A DNA stretch of 9,423 bases from the NCBI GenBank assembly GCA_018898235.1, contig JAHIJU010000499.1:1-9423 (forward strand). The letters are read 5' to 3'. Below the pieces are notes generated by a model that saw only the letters and a program-made list of their open reading frames with translations, had not been told where the DNA came from and did no database searches. Shown one piece after another: positions 1 through 5,751 of the stretch. This DNA comes from Actinomycetota bacterium. GTDB taxonomy: Bacteria > Actinomycetota > Actinomycetes > Actinomycetales > Cellulomonadaceae. The translations under genes were made by a program, and so were the position numbers. How positions within the stretch are numbered: position 1 is the first letter of the stretch; each line of letters begins with the position of its first letter.

Positions 1-93
1 ACGCCCGGTCCCATCCCGAACCCGGAAGCTAAGCCCTTCAGCGCCGATGGTACTGCACCCGCCAGGGTGTGGGAGAGTAGGACGCCGCCGAAC
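1..93 (+). rRNA. rrf: 5S ribosomal RNA, 3' part (5' end outside window)
   Basis: The first 93 bases match the actinobacterial 5S rRNA from about its 28th nucleotide onward. Visible landmarks are the CCGAACCCGGAAG loop region, the AGCGCCGATGGTACTGC segment, the helix formed by the GCACCC and GGGTGT arms (about 55-70), and GGGAGAGTAGGACGCCGCC before the 3' end. Roughly 27 nucleotides of the 5' end, which pair with the 3' strand GGCGGC-type stem, lie upstream of the window. The exact 3' end is uncertain by a few bases. As 5S is normally last in an rRNA operon, 16S and 23S genes are expected upstream, and the strong terminator starting nine bases later supports this. Confidence 0.96.
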
Positions 94-101
94 ATCATTC
101 A

Positions 102-140
102 CCGAGAGCCCTTCGCGAAAGCGAAGGGCTCTCGGCATTT
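102..140 (+). terminator. Rho-independent terminator of the rRNA operon
   Basis: Bases 102-116 and 121-135 form a perfect 15-bp inverted repeat closed by a GAAA tetraloop (117-120), which is of the very stable GNRA type. A short CATTTC tract follows, so the U-run is brief, as is common in high-GC actinobacteria. The position nine bases after the 5S 3' end makes this the intrinsic terminator of the rRNA operon. Confidence 0.93.
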
Positions 141-220
141 CACACCACCACACTCGACAACACCCCGCAGCCCCCACACACGGCCCACCCCGCGACCACG
201 ACCCCAGACCCGCCCCCGAC
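141..220 (+). promoter_or_regulatory. C-rich, G-poor tract, possible Rho-loading (rut-like) region
   Basis: By hand count these 80 bases hold 48 C, 20 A, 11 G and a single T on the plus strand, in contrast to the G/C-balanced coding DNA around it. A C-rich, G-poor, unstructured transcript is the classical substrate for loading of the Rho helicase. Lying immediately behind the rRNA terminator, it could act as back-up termination for read-through transcripts. This role is inferred from composition only. It may equally be neutral compositional drift in a spacer. Confidence 0.3.
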
Positions 221-363
221 ACGGACAGCGCCTACGCGCAGACGATGCCTTCAGGGCACGGACAGTGACCGGTGCACATCACCTGGCGGTACTCCGGGCA
301 CGGGCAGCGACCGGTGCACTTCCCCGGCGCAATGGCTTTCCTGATGGACCGAACGTGACCGGT
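220..363. repeat. Degenerate direct-repeat array behind the rRNA operon
   Basis: Two clear copies lie at 254-283 and 296-325, identical at 26 of 30 positions and offset by 42 bases. Both carry CACGG(A/G)CAG(T/C)GACCGGTGCAC. A partial copy of the left half (CACGGACAGCG) is at 220-230. A weaker copy of the right half (GTGACCGGT) is at 355-363. Offsets between successive units are 37, 42 and about 48 bases, so spacing is not constant. The array could be a set of regulator sites, a decayed coding repeat (see the minus-strand cysteine-rich frame), or a simple spacer duplication. Confidence 0.7.
232..333 (-). other. Cysteine-rich open frame in the repeat array, doubtful coding status
   Basis: On the minus strand, the frame ending at a TAG (234-232) is open back to a stop at 486-484. 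Its last 33 codons contain seven cysteines, arranged as C-TGR-C-P-C-PE, seven further codons, C-TGH-C-P-C-PE, three codons, C. The pattern repeats with a 42-base period, an exact multiple of three. No ATG, GTG or TTG precedes the first repeat. The only candidate starting the full repeat pair is ATT (333-331), with an AGGA element six bases before it, and ATT is a very rare start. A GTG-ATG pair inside (at about 282-277) would give a peptide of 15-16 residues holding the second repeat only. The partial copy at 220-230 gives a similar C-P-C in another frame. I do not recognise a family. It could be a decayed metal-binding small protein, a tiny real peptide or chance. Confidence 0.2.
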
Positions 364-485
364 CTGTTTCGGTAGCCCCAGTGAGGGTGGGCGCTGCTCG
401 CCCCGGAGGAGCCTGGGCCGACGACCGGCGGGGCGGGCCCGACGACGCAGATCGATGCGCTGTCTGGGACACTGGGGCAGGACCT

Positions 486-493
486 ACGAGGAG
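486..493 (+). promoter_or_regulatory. Ribosome binding site that fixes the TPR protein start
   Basis: ACGAGGAG at 486-493 ends ten bases before the GTG at 504. It is the only good Shine-Dalgarno match near the possible starts of this frame. The GTG at 381, 41 codons further upstream, has none, so 504 is preferred. Confidence 0.7.
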
Positions 494-503
494 CGACGTA
501 CAC

Positions 504-2714
504 GTGAACACAGAGGACGAGCGGACCCCCCGGAACCGGAGCGGTTCCGGCGGAAGTTCAGGATCCGATCGGAGCTCGTCCGGTTCGGACGCGCGCTCAG
601 GAGCCCGGGGCGGACGTGACTCGTCCCGCGGATCGAGTGCGTCCGGAGAGAGCGGTCGGGCGCAGCCGCCCGCGTCTCGCGGCGCGGCGCCTCGCGGTGC
701 CCGTCAGGGCGGCGGGGGCTGGCAGCCGCGTGGGGGCGAGCCTGGCGCGGGTCAGTCTCGGGGTGGTCAGGCGTGGACCGGTCGCGACCGTGACGGCCAG
801 CGGGGAGACGGCGGCCGTGCCCCCTCGGGCGGTCCGCGCGGTCGTGACGCCGGCGCCCAGGCGGGCGCGGGCGCTGCCCGGGGACCTGCGGGTGGCTTCC
901 GTTCGCCGTCGGCCGGTCGGCAGTCGCCGCAGTGGGGTGCCGGTCAGGGGCGACCGGGTGCTTCCGGCGGCGCGTCGGCGCCCAGGGACCGGGATGCCGC
1001 GGCGGCGCGCGGCTCCGCGGGCGGCTGGGGCGCGAGCGGATCGGGCGCCGGGCGGCGCGGGCCGTCGGGAACGGGTTCTGCGGGCGCGGGCCGGGAGCGT
1101 CCGTGGGAAGGCCGTGACGGCCGGGAGAGCTCGGGCGGTTGGCGGGATCGCCCCGCACGTGCGGAGGATCGACGTGGCGACTCCCGTGGTGCTGGTCGGC
1201 CGTACGCGGGTGACGGGCGACCGGGCGGCGTGGGTCGTCCGTCGGGCTTCGAACGTGACGGCGACAGGACCAGGGGCCCGCGCGATTCCGCTCCGGGTGG
1301 TGCGCGCGCCGGCGGTGACCGTTCGCAGAGCTGGGGCGGAGCGCCCCGGGGCGGAGCGCCGCGAACCGGCACGGATCGGGGGACCGGTTCGGGCGGCGGC
1401 TGGCGGGGTGCCCCGTCGGGGTCCGGCCCGCGGGACGACCGTCGCCGTGACGACCGTGCAGGCACGGACCCTCGGGGTGGGGAGCGTCCGCGCGCCGAGC
1501 GGCCGGGCTCGGGAGCACGGCCCTGGTCCGGTGACGGCGACAGCCGTGGACAGCGGCCGGGGTACGAGGCTCGGGACCGTCGGCCCCCCCAGGACCGGTC
1601 GTTCGACCGTCCCGCCAGGGACGACCGTGGGTCGCGGCCCGCATCCGCCCGACGGGACGAGCGCCCGGGCTCCGGCTGGGCGCCCGGGCAGCAGGCTGCC
1701 CAGGGCGGCCGTCCGGCGGAGGCACGTGAGGGGCGTCCGCCCCAGTCCCGCGACGGACGCCCAGGCGCTGTGCGTCGTGCCGGTCCGCCAGCAGGGGACC
1801 GTCGGGACGCTCGCGCGGGATCCGAGCGTCGCGACGGTGGCCGCCCAGTGGCGGACGGGCGTCCGGCCCGGGCCGGCGGCGGACGTTTCGATCGGCCCTC
1901 GGAGCCGATGACCCGTGCCGATGAGCTGGCGCGCGCGGCCGCCGATGCACGACGCGCACTTCGCGAGTCGGAGCCCGAGCTGCCGGACGATGCGGTGTTC
2001 GCCGATCTGGACCGGGAGGTGCGCGGTCGCCTGCGGACGTTGAGCAAGGAGAACGCCGAGACCGTCGGTCGTCACCTGGTCATGGTCGGTCGGCTGATCG
2101 ACTCCGAGCCGGAGACCGCCTACCAGCACGCACAGGCGGCTGTTCGGCGGGCCGGCCGGGTGGACGTGGCGCGCGAGGCCGCCGGCCTTGCGGCGTACCG
2201 CACCGGGCGCTTCGCAGAGGCCCTGCGGGAGCTGCGCACGGTCCGCAGGTTGTCGGGCTCGGCGGAGCACCTGGCCGTCCTCGCCGACGCGGAGCGTGGT
2301 CTCGGTCGTCCTGAGCGCGCGTTGGCGCTCGCCCAGGACCCCGACGTGGGGTCGCTGTCACCGGAGGCCGCGATCGAGCTCGCGATCGTGCTGAGCGGCG
2401 CGCGGCTGGACCTGGACGAGCCCGAGGCCGCGGTGGCCGTGCTCGAGTCGCCCGGGGTGCGCGCGGCCGAGGGCCAGCTCGCGGTCAGGGTCGCTCAGGC
2501 TCGAGCCGTCGCGCTCGAGGCCGCCGGCCACCTGGAGCGCGCGCAGTCCGAGGTGATCGGGTTGTCCACGGCGGCGCAGGCCGGCGAGGACGACCTCGAG
2601 ATCGTCGTGTTCGACCTGGAGGACCAGGACGAGACGGTCGACCCCGGCCCGGTGCAGCCCGGACCGACCAGCCTCGCGCAGCCCGGGACGGACGAGCAGG
2701 AGGAGCAGGCGTGA
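504..2714 (+). CDS. TPR protein with a very long Arg/Gly-rich disordered N-terminus
   Basis: The 736-residue product has two halves. Residues 1-468 are a low-complexity segment made almost only of Arg, Gly, Ser, Ala, Pro and Asp/Glu. It contains no Leu, Ile, Lys, His or Cys, and has about ten Trp, four Phe and two Tyr spread along it. From about residue 469 (MTRADELARAA) the composition becomes normal and alpha-helical. Tetratricopeptide-like helical pairs follow, the clearest around residues 558-610 (a GLAAYRTGRFAEAL-type helix followed by a second helix pair), up to about 690. An acidic tail closes the protein. The position matches Rv1691 of M. tuberculosis, which as I recall is about 250 residues, close to the C-terminal half alone, so the N-terminus is a lineage-specific extension. 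GTG 504 is chosen for its Shine-Dalgarno; an alternative GTG is at 381. The stop overlaps the next gene. Function is unknown. An RNA-binding or scaffolding role is inferred from the Arg-Gly content. Confidence 0.88.
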   Translation: MNTEDERTPRNRSGSGGSSGSDRSSSGSDARSGARGGRDSSRGSSASGESGRAQPPASRGAAPRGARQGGGGWQPRGGEPGAGQSRGGQAWTGRDRDGQRGDGGRAPSGGPRGRDAGAQAGAGAARGPAGGFRSPSAGRQSPQWGAGQGRPGASGGASAPRDRDAAAARGSAGGWGASGSGAGRRGPSGTGSAGAGRERPWEGRDGRESSGGWRDRPARAEDRRGDSRGAGRPYAGDGRPGGVGRPSGFERDGDRTRGPRDSAPGGARAGGDRSQSWGGAPRGGAPRTGTDRGTGSGGGWRGAPSGSGPRDDRRRDDRAGTDPRGGERPRAERPGSGARPWSGDGDSRGQRPGYEARDRRPPQDRSFDRPARDDRGSRPASARRDERPGSGWAPGQQAAQGGRPAEAREGRPPQSRDGRPGAVRRAGPPAGDRRDARAGSERRDGGRPVADGRPARAGGGRFDRPSEPMTRADELARAAADARRALRESEPELPDDAVFADLDREVRGRLRTLSKENAETVGRHLVMVGRLIDSEPETAYQHAQAAVRRAGRVDVAREAAGLAAYRTGRFAEALRELRTVRRLSGSAEHLAVLADAERGLGRPERALALAQDPDVGSLSPEAAIELAIVLSGARLDLDEPEAAVAVLESPGVRAAEGQLAVRVAQARAVALEAAGHLERAQSEVIGLSTAAQAGEDDLEIVVFDLEDQDETVDPGPVQPGPTSLAQPGTDEQEEQA

Positions 2715-3730
2715 CCCTTGGTCTGCAGGCCTGCGACCGGCCGTTGAGCGTGGCCTACGACCTGGCGCTGGTCGATCTGGACGGCGTGGCCTACCGGGGT
2801 CATCTGCCCATCGACGGAGCCGCCCCGGCGTTGGCGGGCGCGCGTGCGGCCGGGATGCGGGTGCTGTTCGTCACGAACAACGCCTCCCGGGAGCCGCAGG
2901 CGGTCGCCGATCAGCTGGAGGGGCTCGGCATCGCGGCGCAGGCCCGGGAGGTCCTCACCGCGGCGCAGGCCGCGGCCCTCACCTTGCGCACCCGGCTCGA
3001 ACCGGGTGCGAAGGTGCTGGTCGTGGGGGCACAGGGGCTGCGGACCGCGGTCGTCGAGGAGGGCTTCGTCATCGTCGACTCGGCCGATGACCGGCCCGAG
3101 GCCGTGGTCCAGGGCTTCGGGCCACAGCTGGCCTGGGCCGACCTGGCCGAGGCCTCCTACGCCGTCGCCGCCGGCGCCTGGTACGTCGCGTCGAACCTCG
3201 ACAAGAGCCTGCCGACGGCCCGCGGCTACGCCCCGGGGAACGGTGCCCTGGTGGCGGCGGTCGTGGCGGCCACCGGCGTGGTGCCGGACAGCTCGGGCAA
3301 ACCGTCGCCCGACCTCTACCGGATCGGCGTCGAACGGGCCGGCGGGCGTCGGCCGTTGGTGGTGGGTGACCGCCTGGACACCGATCTGGCCGGTGCCCGG
3401 GCGGGCGGGTTTCCGGGACTGCACGTGCTCACCGGGGTGAGCAGCGGGCGCGACGACGTCCTCGCCGGTCCGCACGAACGGCCGACCTTCGTCGGCGCCG
3501 ATCTGCGGGCACTGCTCGATCCGCACCCGGCGCCGGTCCTGACCGCCGACGGCTGGTGGGTCTGTCGCCAGGCGGGGGCCCGGGTCAACGACGGCGTGCT
3601 CGAGCTCCACGGTGATCCGGGCGATCTCGACGTCCTGCGCGCAGCCTGCGGCGCGGCCTGGGCCACGGTCGATGCGGGAGGCGTCGTCGACGCCTCGACC
3701 GTCCCCGAGCTGGGCCCGCGCCCTCGCTGA
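2711..3730 (+). CDS. HAD-IIA phosphatase, likely glycerol-3-phosphate phosphatase (Rv1692-like)
   Basis: The 339-residue protein carries all four HAD motifs: DLDG (D22 nucleophile, D24 acid/base) in motif I, VTNN (T55) in motif II, the motif III lysine K197 in SGKPSPDLY, and GDRLDTD (D220, D225) in motif IV for Mg2+ binding. The long segment between motifs II and III is the IIA cap, which selects the substrate. A further C-terminal region (about 270-339) follows the core, as in Rv1692. That mycobacterial protein has been reported to dephosphorylate glycerol 3-phosphate in polar-lipid turnover. Applying this activity here rests on motif and gene-order matches. The enzyme should be cytosolic, as no signal or membrane segment is present. 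The GTG start overlaps the TPR stop as GTGA, implying translational coupling. A different small phosphate ester as substrate, as in the wider NagD-like group, cannot be excluded. Confidence 0.9.
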   Translation: MTLGLQACDRPLSVAYDLALVDLDGVAYRGHLPIDGAAPALAGARAAGMRVLFVTNNASREPQAVADQLEGLGIAAQAREVLTAAQAAALTLRTRLEPGAKVLVVGAQGLRTAVVEEGFVIVDSADDRPEAVVQGFGPQLAWADLAEASYAVAAGAWYVASNLDKSLPTARGYAPGNGALVAAVVAATGVVPDSSGKPSPDLYRIGVERAGGRRPLVVGDRLDTDLAGARAGGFPGLHVLTGVSSGRDDVLAGPHERPTFVGADLRALLDPHPAPVLTADGWWVCRQAGARVNDGVLELHGDPGDLDVLRAACGAAWATVDAGGVVDASTVPELGPRPR

Positions 3731-3735
3731 GTCCT

Positions 3736-3792
3736 GCCCGGGGCGTTCGGGACCGGCGTCCGCCCGCGCTCGACACCCGTGACGCCCCGGGC
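3736..3792. repeat. Inverted repeat after the HAD gene, possible terminator or mRNA hairpin
   Basis: Bases 3736-3746 (GCCCGGGGCGT) are the exact reverse complement of 3782-3792, giving an 11-bp stem. Inside it, after a small internal loop, CGGG at 3748-3751 can pair with CCCG at 3776-3779. The stem starts five bases after the HAD stop. There is no T-run after it, so it is not a classical intrinsic terminator. It may be a 3'-stabilising hairpin or a weak terminator between the two halves of the cluster. Confidence 0.4.
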
Positions 3793-3795
3793 CGG

Positions 3796-3823
3796 CGTCC
3801 ACACGGGCCGTCGTCCACACGGG
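3796..3823. repeat. Short direct repeat in the intergenic gap
   Basis: CGTCCACACGGG occurs at 3796-3807 and again at 3812-3823, offset by 16 bases, about one and a half helical turns. It lies upstream of the possible promoter for the small-protein/tlyA transcript and could be a pair of regulator half-sites. No known operator was recognised. Confidence 0.5.
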
Positions 3824-3833
3824 GCCCCGCGCG

Positions 3834-3862
3834 CAGGTCGCGTCGGTGGCGACCGGTAGCGT
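3834..3862 (+). promoter_or_regulatory. Possible promoter for the small protein-tlyA-nadK-recN unit
   Basis: GGTAGCGTGG contains TAGCGT at 3857-3862, which fits the TANNNT form of actinobacterial -10 hexamers. A start site around 3869 would leave a leader of about 30 bases that includes the GGAGG at 3885-3889. The -35 region (about 3834-3839, CAGGTC) is a poor match to TTGACA. The call rests mainly on the -10 and on this being the only real gap inside the cluster. Confidence 0.33.
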
Positions 3863-3902
3863 GGTGGTCCGCGGGTCGATCAACGGAGGTGTGGTGGACG
3901 AG

Positions 3903-4091
3903 ATGACGGATGCGGGCCACCCGGGCGACGGCGCGGACCTGCCGGCCTTCGGAGACGGTGACGTCGACCTGGTCCTTGCGCGGCTGACCGAGCTCGCCGA
4001 CCAACCTCTGCGGGCGCACGTGTCGGCGTTCGACGCTGTCCACACCGGCCTGCAGAACCGGCTTGCCGAGGCCGACGGGGCCGGTCGATGA
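3903..4091 (+). CDS. Small conserved actinobacterial protein upstream of tlyA (Rv1693-like)
   Basis: From ATG 3903 this is a 62-residue acidic protein. The N-terminus is Gly/Asp-rich and probably flexible. A helical core follows, of the pattern DVDLVLARLTELADQPLRAH, with alternating Leu/Ala and a His/Asp/Leu-rich second helix, ending in GAGR. M. tuberculosis has a protein of similar size (Rv1693) at the same place. No function is known to me, and no cysteine, signal or membrane segment is present. The start is uncertain: GGAGG at 3885-3889 lies 13 bases before ATG 3903 but only 4 before GTG 3894, which would add three residues. A GTG at 3846 lacks a Shine-Dalgarno. The stop overlaps tlyA as ATGA, so it is probably translated together with TlyA. 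Confidence 0.75.
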   Translation: MTDAGHPGDGADLPAFGDGDVDLVLARLTELADQPLRAHVSAFDAVHTGLQNRLAEADGAGR

Positions 4092-4891
4092 CCGCACGGC
4101 TGGACGTCGTCCTGGTCGCACGCGGCCTGGCCCGTTCCCGCAGGCATGCCGGTGAGCTGGTGCACGCAGGCCGGGTTGCGGTGGGCGGGACCACGGCGCG
4201 CAGGCCCGCGATCGCGGTCGACCCGGCCGCACCGCTCGAGGTGCTGGCCGACCCGCTCGACCAGGGCTTCGCGTCGCGGGCGGCCCACAAGCTCGAGGGT
4301 GCGCTCCTGGCGTGGGGGCCCGACGGTCCCGCCGTCACGGGGGCCGACTGCCTCGACGTCGGCGCCAGCACCGGCGGGTTCACCGATGTCCTGCTGCGTC
4401 GCGGGGCGCGCCATGTCGTCGCGCTCGACGTCGGCCACGGGCAGCTCGTCGCGCGTCTGGCGACCGATCCGCGCGTCGAGCTCAGGGAAGGGGTCAACGC
4501 GCGGCACCTGCGGGCCGGTGATGTGGACCCGGCGCCCACCCTCGTCGTCGCGGACCTGTCGTTCATCTCCCTGCGCCTCGTGCTGCCCGCGATGCTCGCC
4601 GTCGCGGCTCCGGGCGCCGAGCTGGTGGTCCTCGTCAAACCGCAGTTCGAGGTCGGCCGCGAGCGGCTCGGCTCGGGCGGGGTGGTACGGGACCGTGAGC
4701 TGCACCGCATCGCGCTCCTCGACGTGGTGGCATGCGCCCGCGAGGCCGGTGCGGTGGTGCGCGGGCTGCGGGCGAGCACGTTGCCCGGGCCCGCGGGCAA
4801 CGTGGAGTACCCGCTGTGGCTGAGCGCCGCTGCGTGCGCCAGCCCCGACCTGGGCGCGCTCGTCGACGCGGCGGTGGGCGGTACCGAATGA
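4088..4891 (+). CDS. tlyA: TlyA, 16S/23S rRNA 2'-O-methyltransferase
   Basis: The 267-residue protein has the two-domain TlyA layout. An N-terminal S4 RNA-binding domain (about 1-60, with RLDVVLVARGLARSR typical of S4) precedes a FtsJ/RrmJ-like methyltransferase domain. The SAM-binding motif is LDVGASTGGFTD (89-100). The catalytic K-D-K-E residues appear as K68, D156 (VVADLSF), K184 (VLVKPQFE) and E240 (GNVEY), in line with K69, D154, K182 and E238 of the M. tuberculosis enzyme. TlyA methylates the 2'-OH of C1920 in 23S rRNA, and the actinobacterial long form also C1409 in 16S; loss gives capreomycin resistance in mycobacteria. Length and similarity to the mycobacterial enzyme suggest the long (two-site) form. 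The inter-domain linker reads QGFA (59-62) where the mycobacterial protein has RAWV. Both ends overlap their neighbours as ATGA. Confidence 0.96.
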   Translation: MTARLDVVLVARGLARSRRHAGELVHAGRVAVGGTTARRPAIAVDPAAPLEVLADPLDQGFASRAAHKLEGALLAWGPDGPAVTGADCLDVGASTGGFTDVLLRRGARHVVALDVGHGQLVARLATDPRVELREGVNARHLRAGDVDPAPTLVVADLSFISLRLVLPAMLAVAAPGAELVVLVKPQFEVGRERLGSGGVVRDRELHRIALLDVVACAREAGAVVRGLRASTLPGPAGNVEYPLWLSAAACASPDLGALVDAAVGGTE

Positions 4892-5751
4892 CCCCGCGCG
4901 CGATCGTCGTCACCCATCGGCGCCGCCAGGAGGCGATCGACGCCACCACCGTGGTCCTGCGTGAGCTCGCGGCGGCCGGGGTCGAGCCCGTGCTCGTCAC
5001 CGACGAGAGCACCGCGGCCAATCTCGGGCCCTTCTCGTTGGCCGTGGTGCTCGGCGGCGACGGGACCATCCTGCGCGCGGCCGAGCTGACCCGGGACACG
5101 GGGGTGCCGTTGCTGGGCGTCAACCTCGGGCACGTCGGCTTCCTCGCGGCCATCGAGCCGGACGATGTGGCCGATGCGGTACGTCGGCTCACCTCGGGCG
5201 ACTTCGAGGTGGAGGAGCGCCACACCATCGACGTCCACGTGGCCCGGGCCGACGGCTCCAGCTGGGACGGCTGGGCGCTCAACGAGGCGGCGCTGGAGAA
5301 GACCGATCCGGCCCGGATGGTGGAGGTCCTGGTCGAGGTCGACGCCCGACCGCTCGAGACGTTCGGCTGCGACGGGATCGTGGTCGCCACACCGACCGGC
5401 TCGACGGCGCACGCCTTCTCCGGCGGCGGCCCGGTCGTGTGGCCCGATGTCGAGGGGATCATCGTCGTGCCGATCGCGGCCCACGCACTGTTCGCCCGGC
5501 CTCTCGTAGTCGGGCCGCAGAGCCTCGTGGCCCTCGAGGTCACCGCGGAGACCTCGTCGGGTGCGCTGCTGACCTGCGACGGCCGGCGGGCCTGCCCGAT
5601 CGGGCCAGGCGACCGGATCGAGGTGCGCGGGCACGGCACGCCGGTGCGTCTCGCGCGACTGACCCCCGCCCCGTTCACCACCCGGTTGGTGCACAAGTTC
5701 GCGCTGTCGGTCGAGGGGTGGCGCGGTCGTCCGGCGGGACGCTCCTCGTGA
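4888..5751 (+). CDS. nadK: NAD kinase
   Basis: The 287-residue enzyme phosphorylates NAD+ to NADP+ in the cytosol, using ATP and in some actinobacteria also polyphosphate. The diagnostic nucleotide motif GGDGT is at 56-60, followed by GVNLGHVGFLA (77-87). The conserved NE pair is at 132-133, and the glycine-rich DGIVVATPTGSTAHAFSGGG block at 162-181 binds NAD. The C-terminal half supplies the usual beta-sandwich (CDGR near 230, GDRIEV near 241). The length fits the bacterial family. ATG 4888 is chosen because it overlaps the tlyA stop as ATGA and aligns with the family N-terminus; the frame is open 52 codons further upstream, inside tlyA. Its stop overlaps recN as GTGA, so output is probably linked to tlyA and recN translation. 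Confidence 0.96.
   Translation: MTPRAIVVTHRRRQEAIDATTVVLRELAAAGVEPVLVTDESTAANLGPFSLAVVLGGDGTILRAAELTRDTGVPLLGVNLGHVGFLAAIEPDDVADAVRRLTSGDFEVEERHTIDVHVARADGSSWDGWALNEAALEKTDPARMVEVLVEVDARPLETFGCDGIVVATPTGSTAHAFSGGGPVVWPDVEGIIVVPIAAHALFARPLVVGPQSLVALEVTAETSSGALLTCDGRRACPIGPGDRIEVRGHGTPVRLARLTPAPFTTRLVHKFALSVEGWRGRPAGRSS

Noticed and set aside
47..375. Plus-strand open frames starting inside the 5S rRNA (47-268 and 67-375)
   Set aside because: They begin within the rRNA and read through the terminator hairpin. No Shine-Dalgarno or family similarity is seen.
381..503. Upstream GTG start for the TPR protein, adding 41 residues
   Set aside because: There is no Shine-Dalgarno before 381, whereas ACGAGGAG precedes GTG 504 at a good distance.
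137..503. tRNA, riboswitch or convincing sigma-70-type promoter in the spacer before the TPR gene
   Set aside because: No cloverleaf or T-loop sequence was found, no known aptamer core was recognised, and no TANNNT/TTGAC pair at good spacing could be seen.
484..2270. Long antisense and alternate-frame open frames (for example 484-1959 and 597-2270 minus, 616-1911 plus) across the TPR gene
   Set aside because: They arise because Arg/Gly/Pro-rich GC-rich codons leave few stops in any frame. Their products are Arg/Pro/Thr-rich without a recognisable domain, while the chosen frame leads into a proper TPR domain and has a Shine-Dalgarno.
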